In this document: piece by piece, positions 1 through 5,896 of the stretch
Numbering within the stretch: the stretch's first letter is position 1
Layout: every line of letters begins with the position of its first letter
NCBI GenBank assembly: GCA_903860855.1
Contig: CAIOSF010000253.1
Location: forward strand, 1 to 7,778
DNA: 7,778 bases
Direction of reading: 5' to 3'
DNA from: an uncultured Alphaproteobacteria bacterium
Lineage (GTDB): Bacteria > Pseudomonadota > Alphaproteobacteria > Rickettsiales > Midichloriaceae
Translations under genes and position numbers: made by a program
The notes under the pieces: generated by a model
The model's input: the letters and a program-made list of their open reading frames with translations, nothing else
Told to the model about the DNA's origin: nothing
The model's database searches: none

Positions 1-76
1 AGCTGATACTGCTTCAAGTGAATATATGGCCAAATCCGGCATTTCACCCGATCTAATGAAGATGATGCCATTTTAA
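1..76 (+). CDS. C-terminal tail of an unidentified protein (5' end outside window)
   Basis: An open frame enters from the left edge (codons from position 2) and ends at the TAA at 74-76. The visible 24 residues finish with GISPDLMKMMPF. I do not recognise the family from this tail. The stop lies only 4 bases before the GTG start of the acyltransferase gene at 81. The two genes are therefore probably co-transcribed and translationally close, which suggests the missing gene lies in the same envelope-lipid operon. That last step is inference. The call rests on the open frame, the tight spacing and the protein-like composition; no start, domain or motif is visible. Confidence 0.6.
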   Translation, partial: ADTASSEYMAKSGISPDLMKMMPF

Positions 77-80
77 TATT

Positions 81-713
81 GTGGTTTTATATAAGATAGT
101 TTCGTTGGTTGCTAGCTATTATATCGCCATTACGTTATTCACAAGCAAAATCATCGCAACGATACCACAGCCATCCCAGGAAATTTTAAGCTGTAATAAG
201 CCATGTATCTTGCTTTTTTGGCATGGACGCATAGCTATAATGCCAGCAATGATCCAAAGGCTCTATCCGAAACACATCTTTGCCGCTGTTATTTCCCAAC
301 ATAATGATGGCGAGTACTTAAGTTATTTTGTAAAAAAATTTGGTCATGAAACAATTCGCGGCTCCTCCAGCAGAGGTGGAGCAAACGCTATAGCTGGCAT
401 AATCGCAGCTTTGCGACAGAAAAAAAGCATAGCTATAACACCAGATGGACCAAGAGGACCAGCTATGAAAATAGGTGGTAATGTTATAGCCCTGGCGCAA
501 AAATATAATTTGCCAATTTTGCATATATGTTATTCAGCTAGTAGAACAAAGATATTTAAATCATGGGATCGCTTCATGCTCCCCCTCCCCTTCAGTCGAA
601 TAAATCTAACCTGCTCTGAACCATGGTATTGTGATCATAGCGAAAACAGGGATAAGCTGAAGATGGAGCTGGAAATATCCATGACTAGACAGCAAGAGAT
701 GCTTGATATATAG
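81..713 (+). CDS. DUF374 family lysophospholipid acyltransferase-like protein
   Basis: A 210-residue member of the DUF374 family (PF04028), related to the acyltransferases that transfer acyl chains to lipid A precursors or lysophospholipids at the inner membrane. A hydrophobic N-terminal stretch (residues 6-27) could be a membrane anchor. Family blocks appear in order: FWHGR (46-50, the counterpart of the HX4D-type active-site region), ISQHNDGE (71-78), IRGSSSRGG (92-100), PDGPRGP (121-127) and SWDRFMLPLPFS (161-172). The length is near the short end of the usual 210-240 residues, and no block is missing, so it looks intact. The start is a GTG 4 bases after the upstream stop. No clear Shine-Dalgarno is visible, which suits translational coupling. 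In other alphaproteobacteria DUF374 genes often sit near lipid A/Kdo genes. The acyl acceptor cannot be read from sequence. Confidence 0.88.
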   Translation: MVLYKIVSLVASYYIAITLFTSKIIATIPQPSQEILSCNKPCILLFWHGRIAIMPAMIQRLYPKHIFAAVISQHNDGEYLSYFVKKFGHETIRGSSSRGGANAIAGIIAALRQKKSIAITPDGPRGPAMKIGGNVIALAQKYNLPILHICYSASRTKIFKSWDRFMLPLPFSRINLTCSEPWYCDHSENRDKLKMELEISMTRQQEMLDI

Positions 714-783
714 GATTGGAAAATAGGAAGAATTTATAGTCAATCATAAAACAGGATGATAAAAGACAAAAAGCAGACAAAGC

Positions 784-1197
784 TTAGAAATATTGTATCG
801 CAGTAATCCTAGCAAATCTATTCGCTGGATCATGGACTAAGCTTATCTCCCTTACATCGATTTTCTTCAAATAACGTATATTGTTCACCTGATCATGAAC
901 ATAGTCTATTGGTTTATAGCCAATGCTCAAACCATTTACTACTCCCAATGAAATGAGATCTATCTGCCATGGTGCCGGCGTCAATAGCGCTTTTATCTTG
1001 ATACCTTGAGTATCAGCACTGATCTCTATACTCTTCCCGACCGAATATCCTTTATGATTCCATAATACTGGAATCTCCGAATAATTTGAGCTAGATAATG
1101 ACCAAGTCTCCAGGAATCGAGGCAGGAGGATATCATTATGCGCATCAATTACTCCAAATACAGCAGCATATCCAGAAATTAGTAAATTATTTTGCAT
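784..1197 (-). CDS. HK97 family prohead protease (GTA/prophage-derived), standing alone
   Basis: A 137-residue Peptidase_U35 / HK97 prohead protease. These serine proteases cut the major capsid protein and themselves during phage or gene-transfer-agent head maturation. The N-terminus carries the family opening ISGYAAVFGVIDAHNDI (7-23). IPVLWNHK (42-49) holds the catalytic His48, and NGLSIGY (88-94) holds the catalytic Ser91. VREISLVHDPANRFA (115-129) is the conserved C-terminal block. The protein is short but complete, like the compact versions in Rickettsiales, and the catalytic pair is kept. No portal, capsid or terminase gene lies next to it: the flanks are a convergent acyltransferase gene and a 565-base gap. 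This matches the scattered GTA-like genes known in Rickettsiales better than an active prophage. The ATG at 1197 is preceded by a very AT-rich leader with no strong ribosome binding site. Confidence 0.9.
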   Translation of the reverse strand: MQNNLLISGYAAVFGVIDAHNDILLPRFLETWSLSSSNYSEIPVLWNHKGYSVGKSIEISADTQGIKIKALLTPAPWQIDLISLGVVNGLSIGYKPIDYVHDQVNNIRYLKKIDVREISLVHDPANRFARITAIQYF

Positions 1198-1762
1198 AAA
1201 GCTATCTATAATTAATTTTTTAATAAAATTTTAATAAAAAACAAATAATTGACCACGGTAGGGCCTATCATCAAGTCAAATCGTAAAAAACATAATGAAA
1301 AAAATGAAAAATCAAATAGATATACGAGAATTTAAAAATGTATAGAGTCTATTGGTCATCCTGAACTCGTTTGACTTCACTTTGTTTGTCCATTGCATTT
1401 GGCTTGCACCCATTCCATGTTACTTCGCTGAGAGCTTGTCCATTGCATCTCAGGATTACGGTGCCGCAATTTTGCTGGCTTAATGGATGACAGGCCCTAT
1501 GTATTTCTGATCATACTACCTTGCTGCCACCTTAGGAATAGCAGAATATACTCAATCAATTTTTACAAAAATAATAAATAATTATATGGCTTTTATTACC
1601 ACTTTCTCTATAAGTGGCACCATAATATGGTAGTGACTATATAAATGCATTCTAGGCAGTATTACTAGCAAAATTTACCAGTAAGATACTGTTGCTTATT
1701 TATTAAATAAATGTTACAAAATCATTAAGACATTGCTAGCGTATCAATTTGCGATTTATTTA
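1198..1762. other. Long non-coding gap between two minus-strand genes
   Basis: No convincing coding region is visible on either strand. The left part (about 1200-1250) is an A/T-run leader for the protease gene. The middle (about 1259-1499) holds the nested inverted-repeat element listed separately, and its right half is visibly richer in G+C than its surroundings. The right part (about 1510-1762) is AT-rich. It contains a small dyad ACCAT-AAT-ATGGT at 1619-1631 and an all-A/T odd palindrome (ATTTATT-A-AATAAAT) near 1700. It also contains the short direct repeat TAGCGTA, once about 25 bases downstream of the redoxin stop and once overlapping that stop. I see no clear rho-independent terminator with a T-run for the minus-strand redoxin gene. 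Confidence 0.55.
1259..1499. repeat. Nested inverted-repeat element (REP/MITE-like)
   Basis: The outer arms TAGGGCCTATCATC (1259-1272) and GATGACAGGCCCTA (1486-1499) are inverted copies matching at 13 of 14 positions. Inside them a second pair, GTCATCCTGA (1355-1364) and TCAGGATTAC (1450-1459), is inverted with 9 of 10 matches. Within the inner pair a perfect 13-base direct repeat, TTGTCCATTGCAT, occurs at 1386-1398 and 1436-1448. The core GTCATCCTGA resembles the interspersed palindromic repeats common between genes of Rickettsiales and other alphaproteobacteria. The arrangement suggests a degenerate REP cluster or a small non-autonomous element of about 240 bases. No transposase gene and no clear flanking target duplication are visible. 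Whether it is multicopy cannot be judged from one window. Confidence 0.55.
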
Positions 1763-2428
1763 TTAGCGTAGAATCAAACAATCATTTTTTTGGTTATCAT
1801 TTTTGATAATCATCCCATCTTCTCTGGCTCCTATCATTTCATGCATAATAGTTTGATATATGATTCCTGGATCAGTGACGTTGCGAATGTGTGTTAAACT
1901 TTTATAAACACGCGGATGTGTCCAGTTCACGCTATCTTCGATTCTAAATATTACACTGCTATGCTTGTCTACTATAAACATGGTTGGAGGTGTATTAATG
2001 CCAAAAGATGACATTGCAAATTTATTACGATCTATAAGAAGAGGAAGCTTAGAGATGCCTTGCTGCTTATATATCTCTTTTATGACCCAATTATTTGCAA
2101 AATCTATGGATATTGGCATGACTTTGATATCTGCGATCTCATCGGTAAGCAGCATATCTTGCAAGTTATCAAGCTTTTTTAGATCACCATAGCATTCCAA
2201 ACACCAGCTTGCCCAAAAATACACTAACAATATGTTACCTATGTATTCGTGAAATATATGTTCGTTGTTCTGCTCGTCCAAAAACGATACTTTGCTTACC
2301 TTGAGAAAATCTTCGTTTATTTCATCGTTCGCATACGAACAACCAATAATTGTTGATTTATACCAAAAGGTGCATAGAGTAACAATTATCTGCAGAATGA
2401 CTTTTGTCCTTCGAGTAAAGAATTTCAT
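1763..2428 (-). CDS. TlpA-like thioredoxin-fold protein, probably exported or membrane-anchored
   Basis: A 221-residue protein of the TlpA/ResA type: extracytoplasmic thiol-disulfide oxidoreductases that keep cysteines reduced for cytochrome c or oxidase assembly. The N-terminus is basic (FFTRRTK) and then hydrophobic (residues 10-30), ending in IIGC (27-30). That could be a lipobox with Cys30 lipidated, otherwise an uncleaved anchor. The thioredoxin core follows, with YFWASWCLEC (70-79) carrying the redox pair Cys76-Leu-Glu-Cys79. PISIDF (105-110) and INTPPTMFIVD (144-154) come next, with Pro148 as the likely cis-proline. A tail of about 65 residues beyond the fold is poorly conserved. The gene is intact and divergent from the argH-like relic. 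From memory, tlpA-type genes lie beside argH in many free-living alphaproteobacteria, so the neighbourhood looks ancestral. The partner substrate is unknown. Confidence 0.85.
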   Translation of the reverse strand: MKFFTRRTKVILQIIVTLCTFWYKSTIIGCSYANDEINEDFLKVSKVSFLDEQNNEHIFHEYIGNILLVYFWASWCLECYGDLKKLDNLQDMLLTDEIADIKVMPISIDFANNWVIKEIYKQQGISKLPLLIDRNKFAMSSFGINTPPTMFIVDKHSSVIFRIEDSVNWTHPRVYKSLTHIRNVTDPGIIYQTIMHEMIGAREDGMIIKNDNQKNDCLILR

Positions 2429-2440
2429 GCTAATTTTTAA

Positions 2441-3184
2441 ATGATATTACTAAATATGGCTTTACATAAAATGAATTCTATAGTCAACGCAAACGAGAGC
2501 TTCCTCGGGAGAGATGACACCCTTTCATATATAGCAAATTTTACAAATATGAACTTGTTAAATACCTCTTTATATGAAACGAGATTATATGCAGCAGCAA
2601 TAGAAGTAATTCGCGCACAGATCCGCATGTGTGCTAAAAAAAATCTTATTCCTGAATCAATTTCTAATATTGTTGCTAGCGCCTTGAGCAATATACTTAA
2701 CGATATAAATGATGGCTGCATAAATATATGCGATGGAGCAAGTGATATATATCAATCAATCTTTGCTTTATTAGGTAGACAGATACCAGAGCATATGCAC
2801 TATCTATTCCTCGCTTACTCCCCAATAGAACATAGGGCTACAGCCTTAAGATTATGGTTGAGAGATGCAATTGACAATCTTGATAAGGTCATACAGTCAA
2901 CCCAAACGGTATTAATAGAAAAAGCAGAACAAAGTCTCAAAACTATCATTCCTAGCTACTGTCATGGTCAGACAGCTCAACCAACATCCCTGGGCTATAT
3001 CATAATGTCATATGTATTCATGATAGGTCGTGATCGCAGCCGCTTAGAAGAATTGAGAAAAAGAGTTAATAGATCACCCGCAGGAGCCTATATGGGAGTG
3101 GGTACTAGCATAGAAATTAACCGGAGAGCTTTAGCCGCAGCCTCGGATTCGATGGAGTCGTCTACAATGCTATGGATGCCTTAA
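2441..3184 (+). CDS. N-terminal half of the broken ArgH homologue
   Basis: A 247-codon frame covering the N-terminal domain and part of the central helical bundle of the fumarase/aspartase superfamily. Family-like segments are LYETRLYAAAIEVIRAQ (44-60), NLIPESISNIV (68-78), RATALRLWLRDAID (132-145), RLEELRKRVNRSPAGA (201-216) and SIEINRRAL (223-231). Key sites differ. The position of the HTGRSRNDQ signature reads AYSPIEHR (125-132). The usual DxHMxIE reads DIYQSIF (102-108). The G-Y-T-H-x-Q block reads SYCHGQTAQP (172-181), keeping the His and Gln but losing the Thr. The last 13 residues (after Ala234) are out-of-frame readthrough ending at the TAA at 3182-3184, and they resemble nothing in the family. 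If translated, the product would lack the catalytic serine loop. Confidence 0.6.
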   Translation: MILLNMALHKMNSIVNANESFLGRDDTLSYIANFTNMNLLNTSLYETRLYAAAIEVIRAQIRMCAKKNLIPESISNIVASALSNILNDINDGCINICDGASDIYQSIFALLGRQIPEHMHYLFLAYSPIEHRATALRLWLRDAIDNLDKVIQSTQTVLIEKAEQSLKTIIPSYCHGQTAQPTSLGYIIMSYVFMIGRDRSRLEELRKRVNRSPAGAYMGVGTSIEINRRALAAASDSMESSTMLWMP

Positions 3185-3897
3185 CTGATTATGATTTTGT
3201 CATTGAATTCGTCTCATTTGCCTCGATTTGTATTACTCATATTAATAAAATCTCTCAAGAAATATACGATTGGCAACATCCAGCCTATGGCTTCATCTCA
3301 TTCTCATCTATCATGCTAACTAATGACTTTATTTTAGGACAACCACGCTATCTAATTGCACTTGAGCAAATCAAATCTAGATCAGCTATTATGTGCGGGC
3401 ACCTAAATGCCATACTATCAATGAACAAGGGGGCAAAAGCAGGTGACATTCAGGACAATCGTGAGTTGATCAAACCGGTTGTTGAAACATATGATGCCTT
3501 GGTCGCCTGCCTAACGGATATCTCAAATCTTGTGGCAAATTTTACGGTAAATCGCAAAAGAACGAAAGAAGAAGCTCAGCATGCCCATGGTTTCGCTCCC
3601 GACATAGTATCGTGGCTAATAAAAAATACTAGTCTGAATTATAACCAGGCTGTTGCGATAGCAAGAAATATCATAAATTTCGCAATTGTAAATGGTAGGA
3701 AACTTTCTCTACTTGAGTTGTCTGAGCTACGAGCTATCGAAGCGCAAATAAACGATGGTATCTATAGCGTTCTTATTTCATCCAGAGCCGTGATCAGTCG
3801 CAGAAGCTTGGGTGGCAGCAATCCAGTGCAAGTCAGAAAAAGTATTAAGATTGCACGAAAAGAGTTCTTGCGATCTGGCACAAATGATGTTTACTAG
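3172..3897 (+). CDS. C-terminal half of the broken ArgH homologue
   Basis: A frame of 241 codons counted from the ATG at 3172. That ATG is an internal codon of the ancestral gene (family position SLDAVSDRDF, here AMDALTDYDF), and homology begins earlier, at 3142. The signature loop GSSxMPxKxNP is replaced by FSSIMLTNDFI (44-54): the double serine is kept, but the Pro, the Lys and the Asn-Pro are gone. Downstream, ALEQIKSRSAIMCGHLNAIL (63-82) follows the helix after the loop, and DIQDNRE (92-98) sits where the family has D-x-Q-E-D-K-E. SLGGSNPVQVRKSI matches the family's normal C-terminus, so the natural end is present. Independent translation is doubtful because no ribosome binding site precedes 3172, though the 13-base overlap with the upstream frame could in principle allow coupling. 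Confidence 0.55.
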   Translation: MDALTDYDFVIEFVSFASICITHINKISQEIYDWQHPAYGFISFSSIMLTNDFILGQPRYLIALEQIKSRSAIMCGHLNAILSMNKGAKAGDIQDNRELIKPVVETYDALVACLTDISNLVANFTVNRKRTKEEAQHAHGFAPDIVSWLIKNTSLNYNQAVAIARNIINFAIVNGRKLSLLELSELRAIEAQINDGIYSVLISSRAVISRRSLGGSNPVQVRKSIKIARKEFLRSGTNDVY

Positions 3898-3993
3898 GGA
3901 CAGAAACTCATTGGTCAGTATATTTTTAGAGAATATAACCGTGTATTATACTTGTACGTCTTGCCATCATATTGTAGCGAAGCATAATGTTGT

Positions 3994-4006
3994 GCCCCAA
4001 TGGGGC
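3994..4006. other. GC-rich hairpin (GCCCC-AAT-GGGGC)
   Basis: A perfect 5-base-pair G/C stem with a 3-base loop in an otherwise AT-rich spacer. It can extend by two further pairs (3991/4009 and 3992/4008) across one mismatch. It lies about 95 bases after the stop of the argH relic. No T-run follows directly, so it is a poor rho-independent terminator. It could be an RNA 3' stabilising stem or a relic. It is immediately followed by the A/T palindrome at 4020-4031. Confidence 0.4.
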
Positions 4007-4069
4007 TCAGCGATACTCTAAAAATATTTTTATCTAAAATCCCATGTCTCCAGATCGGTTTTGCATTAT

Positions 4070-4086
4070 GGTCTTCCGACCTTTTT
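4070..4086 (+). terminator. Weak rho-independent terminator candidate
   Basis: GGTC-TTCC-GACC (4070-4081) forms a 4-base-pair stem with a 4-base loop, followed at once by TTTTT (4082-4086). The geometry is right for intrinsic termination of + strand transcription from the argH relic, but the stem is short and would be weak on its own. Confidence 0.3.
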
Positions 4087-4370
4087 GTTTCCGTCTTGCT
4101 GCATAAACCTATTAGCTATAGTCATGAATTCTTAAGATTAAAAGAGTGCATTGATGTCATTGTCATATAGTAGCAGTTTCCCCATGAAATGGACGGAGTC
4201 AAATAGTAATAGACAAGCCACATGCAATAAACGCAAATCAAAGGCGACGTCAAAGCGGGAACTGGTATAACTTTATGATAAGCCATTGTTAGCCTTAGTG
4301 CGCTATCATGATCTTGACATGGGAACATTAAACTCAACAAAGATTTAGTACAAATCATAAGTAGTGGTAT

Positions 4371-5594
4371 ATGAGCAAATATAAAGACGTATTGATTTAC
4401 GGATTCGCTATCTTTTCGATGTTTTTCGGATCAGGTAATTTAGTTTTTCCGTTACAAATAGGACAAATAGCTGGTTACCACTGGTTTGCAGGTTTTGTTG
4501 GATTATTTCTCACCGGTATAATACTACCATTTTTAGGGCTTTTTGTGATCAAATTGCATAAAGGTGATTATAACTCTTTCTTCGGTGAGGCTGGCCCTCT
4601 AGCAAAATTTCTTCTCCCCTTATTCACTCTTTCATTGCTTGGATCATTTGGTGTTGTTCCCCGCTGCATTACTGTCGCTCATGGTGGAATAGAATACATA
4701 TTTCCTCAAGTCCCCCTCATATTGTTCAGCTTACTATTCTCAGTTATCTGTTTCGTCTTCTGCCTAAAGGATCATCTCATGATTACAATACTTGGTAAGT
4801 GGATGACCCCAGTGCTACTGATCCTCCTGGCAGTGTTGATTCTCATAGGAATAGGTCAAAATTATCCTCTTGATGGAACATTGGTAGATGGAGCGATGTT
4901 AATAGGCAGTTTATCGGCAGCATCCTATGGATCAACCAATGTCTCCAGCATCGGTATAAATATGGGATCAGCACTAACAGAGGGTTTTTTGCGTGGCTAT
5001 CAAACCATGGATCTTTTTGCTGCATTTTTCTTTTCTGCCCTAATTTTTAATCAAATTCAAAACAAAGATGAGAATAAAAAGAAAGATCATAAGTCAATCA
5101 TCAGAGCAGCTTTAAAACCAAGCTTAGTGGGAGCTATATTACTTGCTATTGTCTATCTTGGCTTTGTTTTTCTCGGAGCAAAATACCGAGATATTGCCAT
5201 TGACACCTCACCTGCACTAATATTGCCGAAGATAGCCGTTCATGTGATGGGAAAAGGGGCAGCCCTTACTATTGGTATCATCATGATCTTTTCATGCCTC
5301 ACCACGGCCATAGCCCTGAATAACATTTACGCTAGATATCTTTGTTCTCTATTAAAATTATCGAACAAGAGCTTCCCTTCGATGTTATTAGCAACAACTG
5401 TAGTGTCTTATGTGATATCACTTCTTGATTTCAGGGGAATAGCGGCATTCTTGTCTCCCTCTCTTGAATTATCCTATCCTAGCATCATACTACTGACAAT
5501 AATGAGTATATTTATAAAGAAAAATAAGGAACTTAAAATGGTGGTATTTTATGGTGCTTTAGGTCTTATGCTATATAGCCAACTAATGAGCTAG
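4371..5594 (+). CDS. brnQ: Branched-chain amino acid transporter, BrnQ/LIVCS family
   Basis: A 407-residue inner-membrane carrier of the LIVCS family, which imports leucine, isoleucine and valine, usually with Na+ or H+. The family opening AIFSMFFGSGNLVFPLQIG (13-31) is clear. LLPLFTLSLLGSFGVVPRCI (81-100), EGFLRGYQTMD (204-214) and SCLTTAIALNNIYA (308-321) are further family blocks. About 11-12 hydrophobic membrane spans are visible. A short charged cytoplasmic loop NKDENKKKDHK (231-241) lies mid-protein and the C-terminus ends in a final span. The stretch 166-203 before EGFLRGY is longer than in the enteric BrnQ I remember and is rich in Gly, Ser and Ala. The ATG at 4371 is preceded by a weak purine-rich TAGTGG at about 4362-4367. 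The gene is intact and isolated by non-coding gaps on both sides, so it is probably monocistronic. The exact substrate is inferred from the family. Confidence 0.92.
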   Translation: MSKYKDVLIYGFAIFSMFFGSGNLVFPLQIGQIAGYHWFAGFVGLFLTGIILPFLGLFVIKLHKGDYNSFFGEAGPLAKFLLPLFTLSLLGSFGVVPRCITVAHGGIEYIFPQVPLILFSLLFSVICFVFCLKDHLMITILGKWMTPVLLILLAVLILIGIGQNYPLDGTLVDGAMLIGSLSAASYGSTNVSSIGINMGSALTEGFLRGYQTMDLFAAFFFSALIFNQIQNKDENKKKDHKSIIRAALKPSLVGAILLAIVYLGFVFLGAKYRDIAIDTSPALILPKIAVHVMGKGAALTIGIIMIFSCLTTAIALNNIYARYLCSLLKLSNKSFPSMLLATTVVSYVISLLDFRGIAAFLSPSLELSYPSIILLTIMSIFIKKNKELKMVVFYGALGLMLYSQLMS

Positions 5595-5720
5595 TATATT
5601 CTTTGCTTTGTGTAAACGAAGAACAGTGCGATATATGAATTCTATCGATTAGGTGGAATTAAAAGTTGAGATGCAATGAATAGACGAGCTGAAGATAAAG
5701 TCAAACCCGAGGTGAGATCA

Positions 5721-5750
5721 CATACAATATGTATACAAACCCAATATAAT
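5721..5750 (+). promoter_or_regulatory. Candidate sigma70 promoter P1 for infB
   Basis: A consensus -10 box TATAAT lies at 5745-5750. Its -35 is poor: CATACA at 5721-5726 with an 18-base spacer keeps only the ACA half. It lies about 145 bases upstream of the infB start. Support comes from the perfect -10 in a gap where infB needs its own promoter; AT-richness makes chance matches likely. Confidence 0.35.
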
Positions 5751-5760
5751 GCAAACAACT

Positions 5761-5789
5761 TTGTTAACAGTGCCATATTGGTTTAAAAT
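5761..5789 (+). promoter_or_regulatory. Candidate sigma70 promoter P2 for infB
   Basis: TTGTTA (5761-5766, 4 of 6 consensus) and TAAAAT (5784-5789, 5 of 6) are separated by exactly 17 bases, the ideal spacing. It lies just downstream of P1 and about 107 bases before the infB ATG. A further TATAAC at 5799-5804 could be an alternative -10. Of the candidates in this gap it has the best combined boxes and spacing. Confidence 0.45.
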
Positions 5790-5880
5790 AGAACCTAGTA
5801 TAACACTCTCTCTGGCCGCCCCTGTTGTCTTTAGCTGTAATATCGGGTATACAGTTTATTTACGCACATTAGCTTTGGCA

Positions 5881-5886
5881 AAGGAA
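5881..5886 (+). promoter_or_regulatory. Shine-Dalgarno of infB
   Basis: AAGGAA ends 10 bases before the ATG at 5897, a normal to slightly long spacing. An in-frame TAG at 5888-5890 lies between the two, so no start further upstream is possible and this site fixes the infB start. Confidence 0.65.
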
Positions 5887-5896
5887 ATAGAATTTG

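Larger units (their letters stand above)
2441..3897 (+). pseudogene. argH: Argininosuccinate lyase homologue, frame-disrupted and with a rewritten active site
   Basis: Two overlapping frames together give one ArgH-length protein. The normal enzyme splits argininosuccinate into arginine and fumarate. The 5' frame is homologous up to Ala234 (codon 3140-3142). Moving back one base at 3142 restores the family sequence LGFDGVVYNAMDAL without a gap. The simplest explanation is loss of one C from an original GCCCTC. There is no classical slippery heptamer or obvious downstream stem to argue for programmed frameshifting. The fold-forming segments are recognisable throughout, yet all three catalytic signatures are changed, so the gene had probably lost lyase activity before the frameshift. 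The start is uncertain: ATGs at 2441, 2456 and 2471 all lack a good Shine-Dalgarno. Alternatives are a sequencing indel in a repurposed non-catalytic paralogue, or two separately translated polypeptides. Confidence 0.75.
3898..4370. other. Long non-coding gap between the argH relic and brnQ
   Basis: I see no supportable gene in these 473 bases. Both strands contain short open stretches, but they are not protein-like and have no family resemblance. The notable structures are the GC-rich hairpin at 3994-4006, the perfect 12-base A/T palindrome AAAAATATTTTT at 4020-4031 and the weak terminator candidate at 4070-4086. A TTGACA box occurs at 4314-4319, but no good -10 follows at 16-18 bases, so I do not call a promoter. 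In many alphaproteobacteria lysA follows argH; no lysA fragment is recognisable here. Confidence 0.5.
5595..5896. other. Non-coding leader between brnQ and infB
   Basis: 302 bases without a supportable gene. Just after the brnQ stop, TTCTTTG (5599-5605) and CGAAGAA (5617-5623) could pair through a 7-base stem with one G-T wobble and an 11-base loop. No T-run follows, so termination there is uncertain. The rest carries the promoter candidates for infB and ends with its Shine-Dalgarno. No nusA, ylxR or rimP remnant is recognisable. Confidence 0.5.

Noticed and set aside
2405..2428. Twin-arginine signal in the TlpA-like protein (TRRTK)
   Set aside because: There are two arginines, but the following Tat consensus residues are missing. 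An ordinary Sec signal or lipobox fits better.
2437..2721. 94-codon minus-strand frame opposite the ArgH homologue
   Set aside because: It is antisense to clear ArgH-family sequence on the + strand and has no family resemblance of its own.
3130..3160. Programmed -1 ribosomal frameshift in the ArgH homologue
   Set aside because: The crossover GCAGCCTCGG lacks an X-XXY-YYZ slippery heptamer, and no strong stem is obvious at the right distance. A 1-base loss is simpler.
3812..4021. 69-codon + strand frame overlapping the end of the ArgH homologue
   Set aside because: The overlapping frame that ends at 3897 gives the natural ArgH C-terminus, so this one is a shadow running on into non-coding sequence.
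4314..4345. TTGACA box as a brnQ promoter
   Set aside because: No acceptable -10 hexamer lies 16-18 bases downstream.
4122..4358. 78-codon minus-strand open frame in the gap before brnQ
   Set aside because: Its composition is not protein-like (many Tyr, Cys, Met and Trp in a row), it has no ribosome binding site, and it fits no family I recognise. Likely a chance frame.
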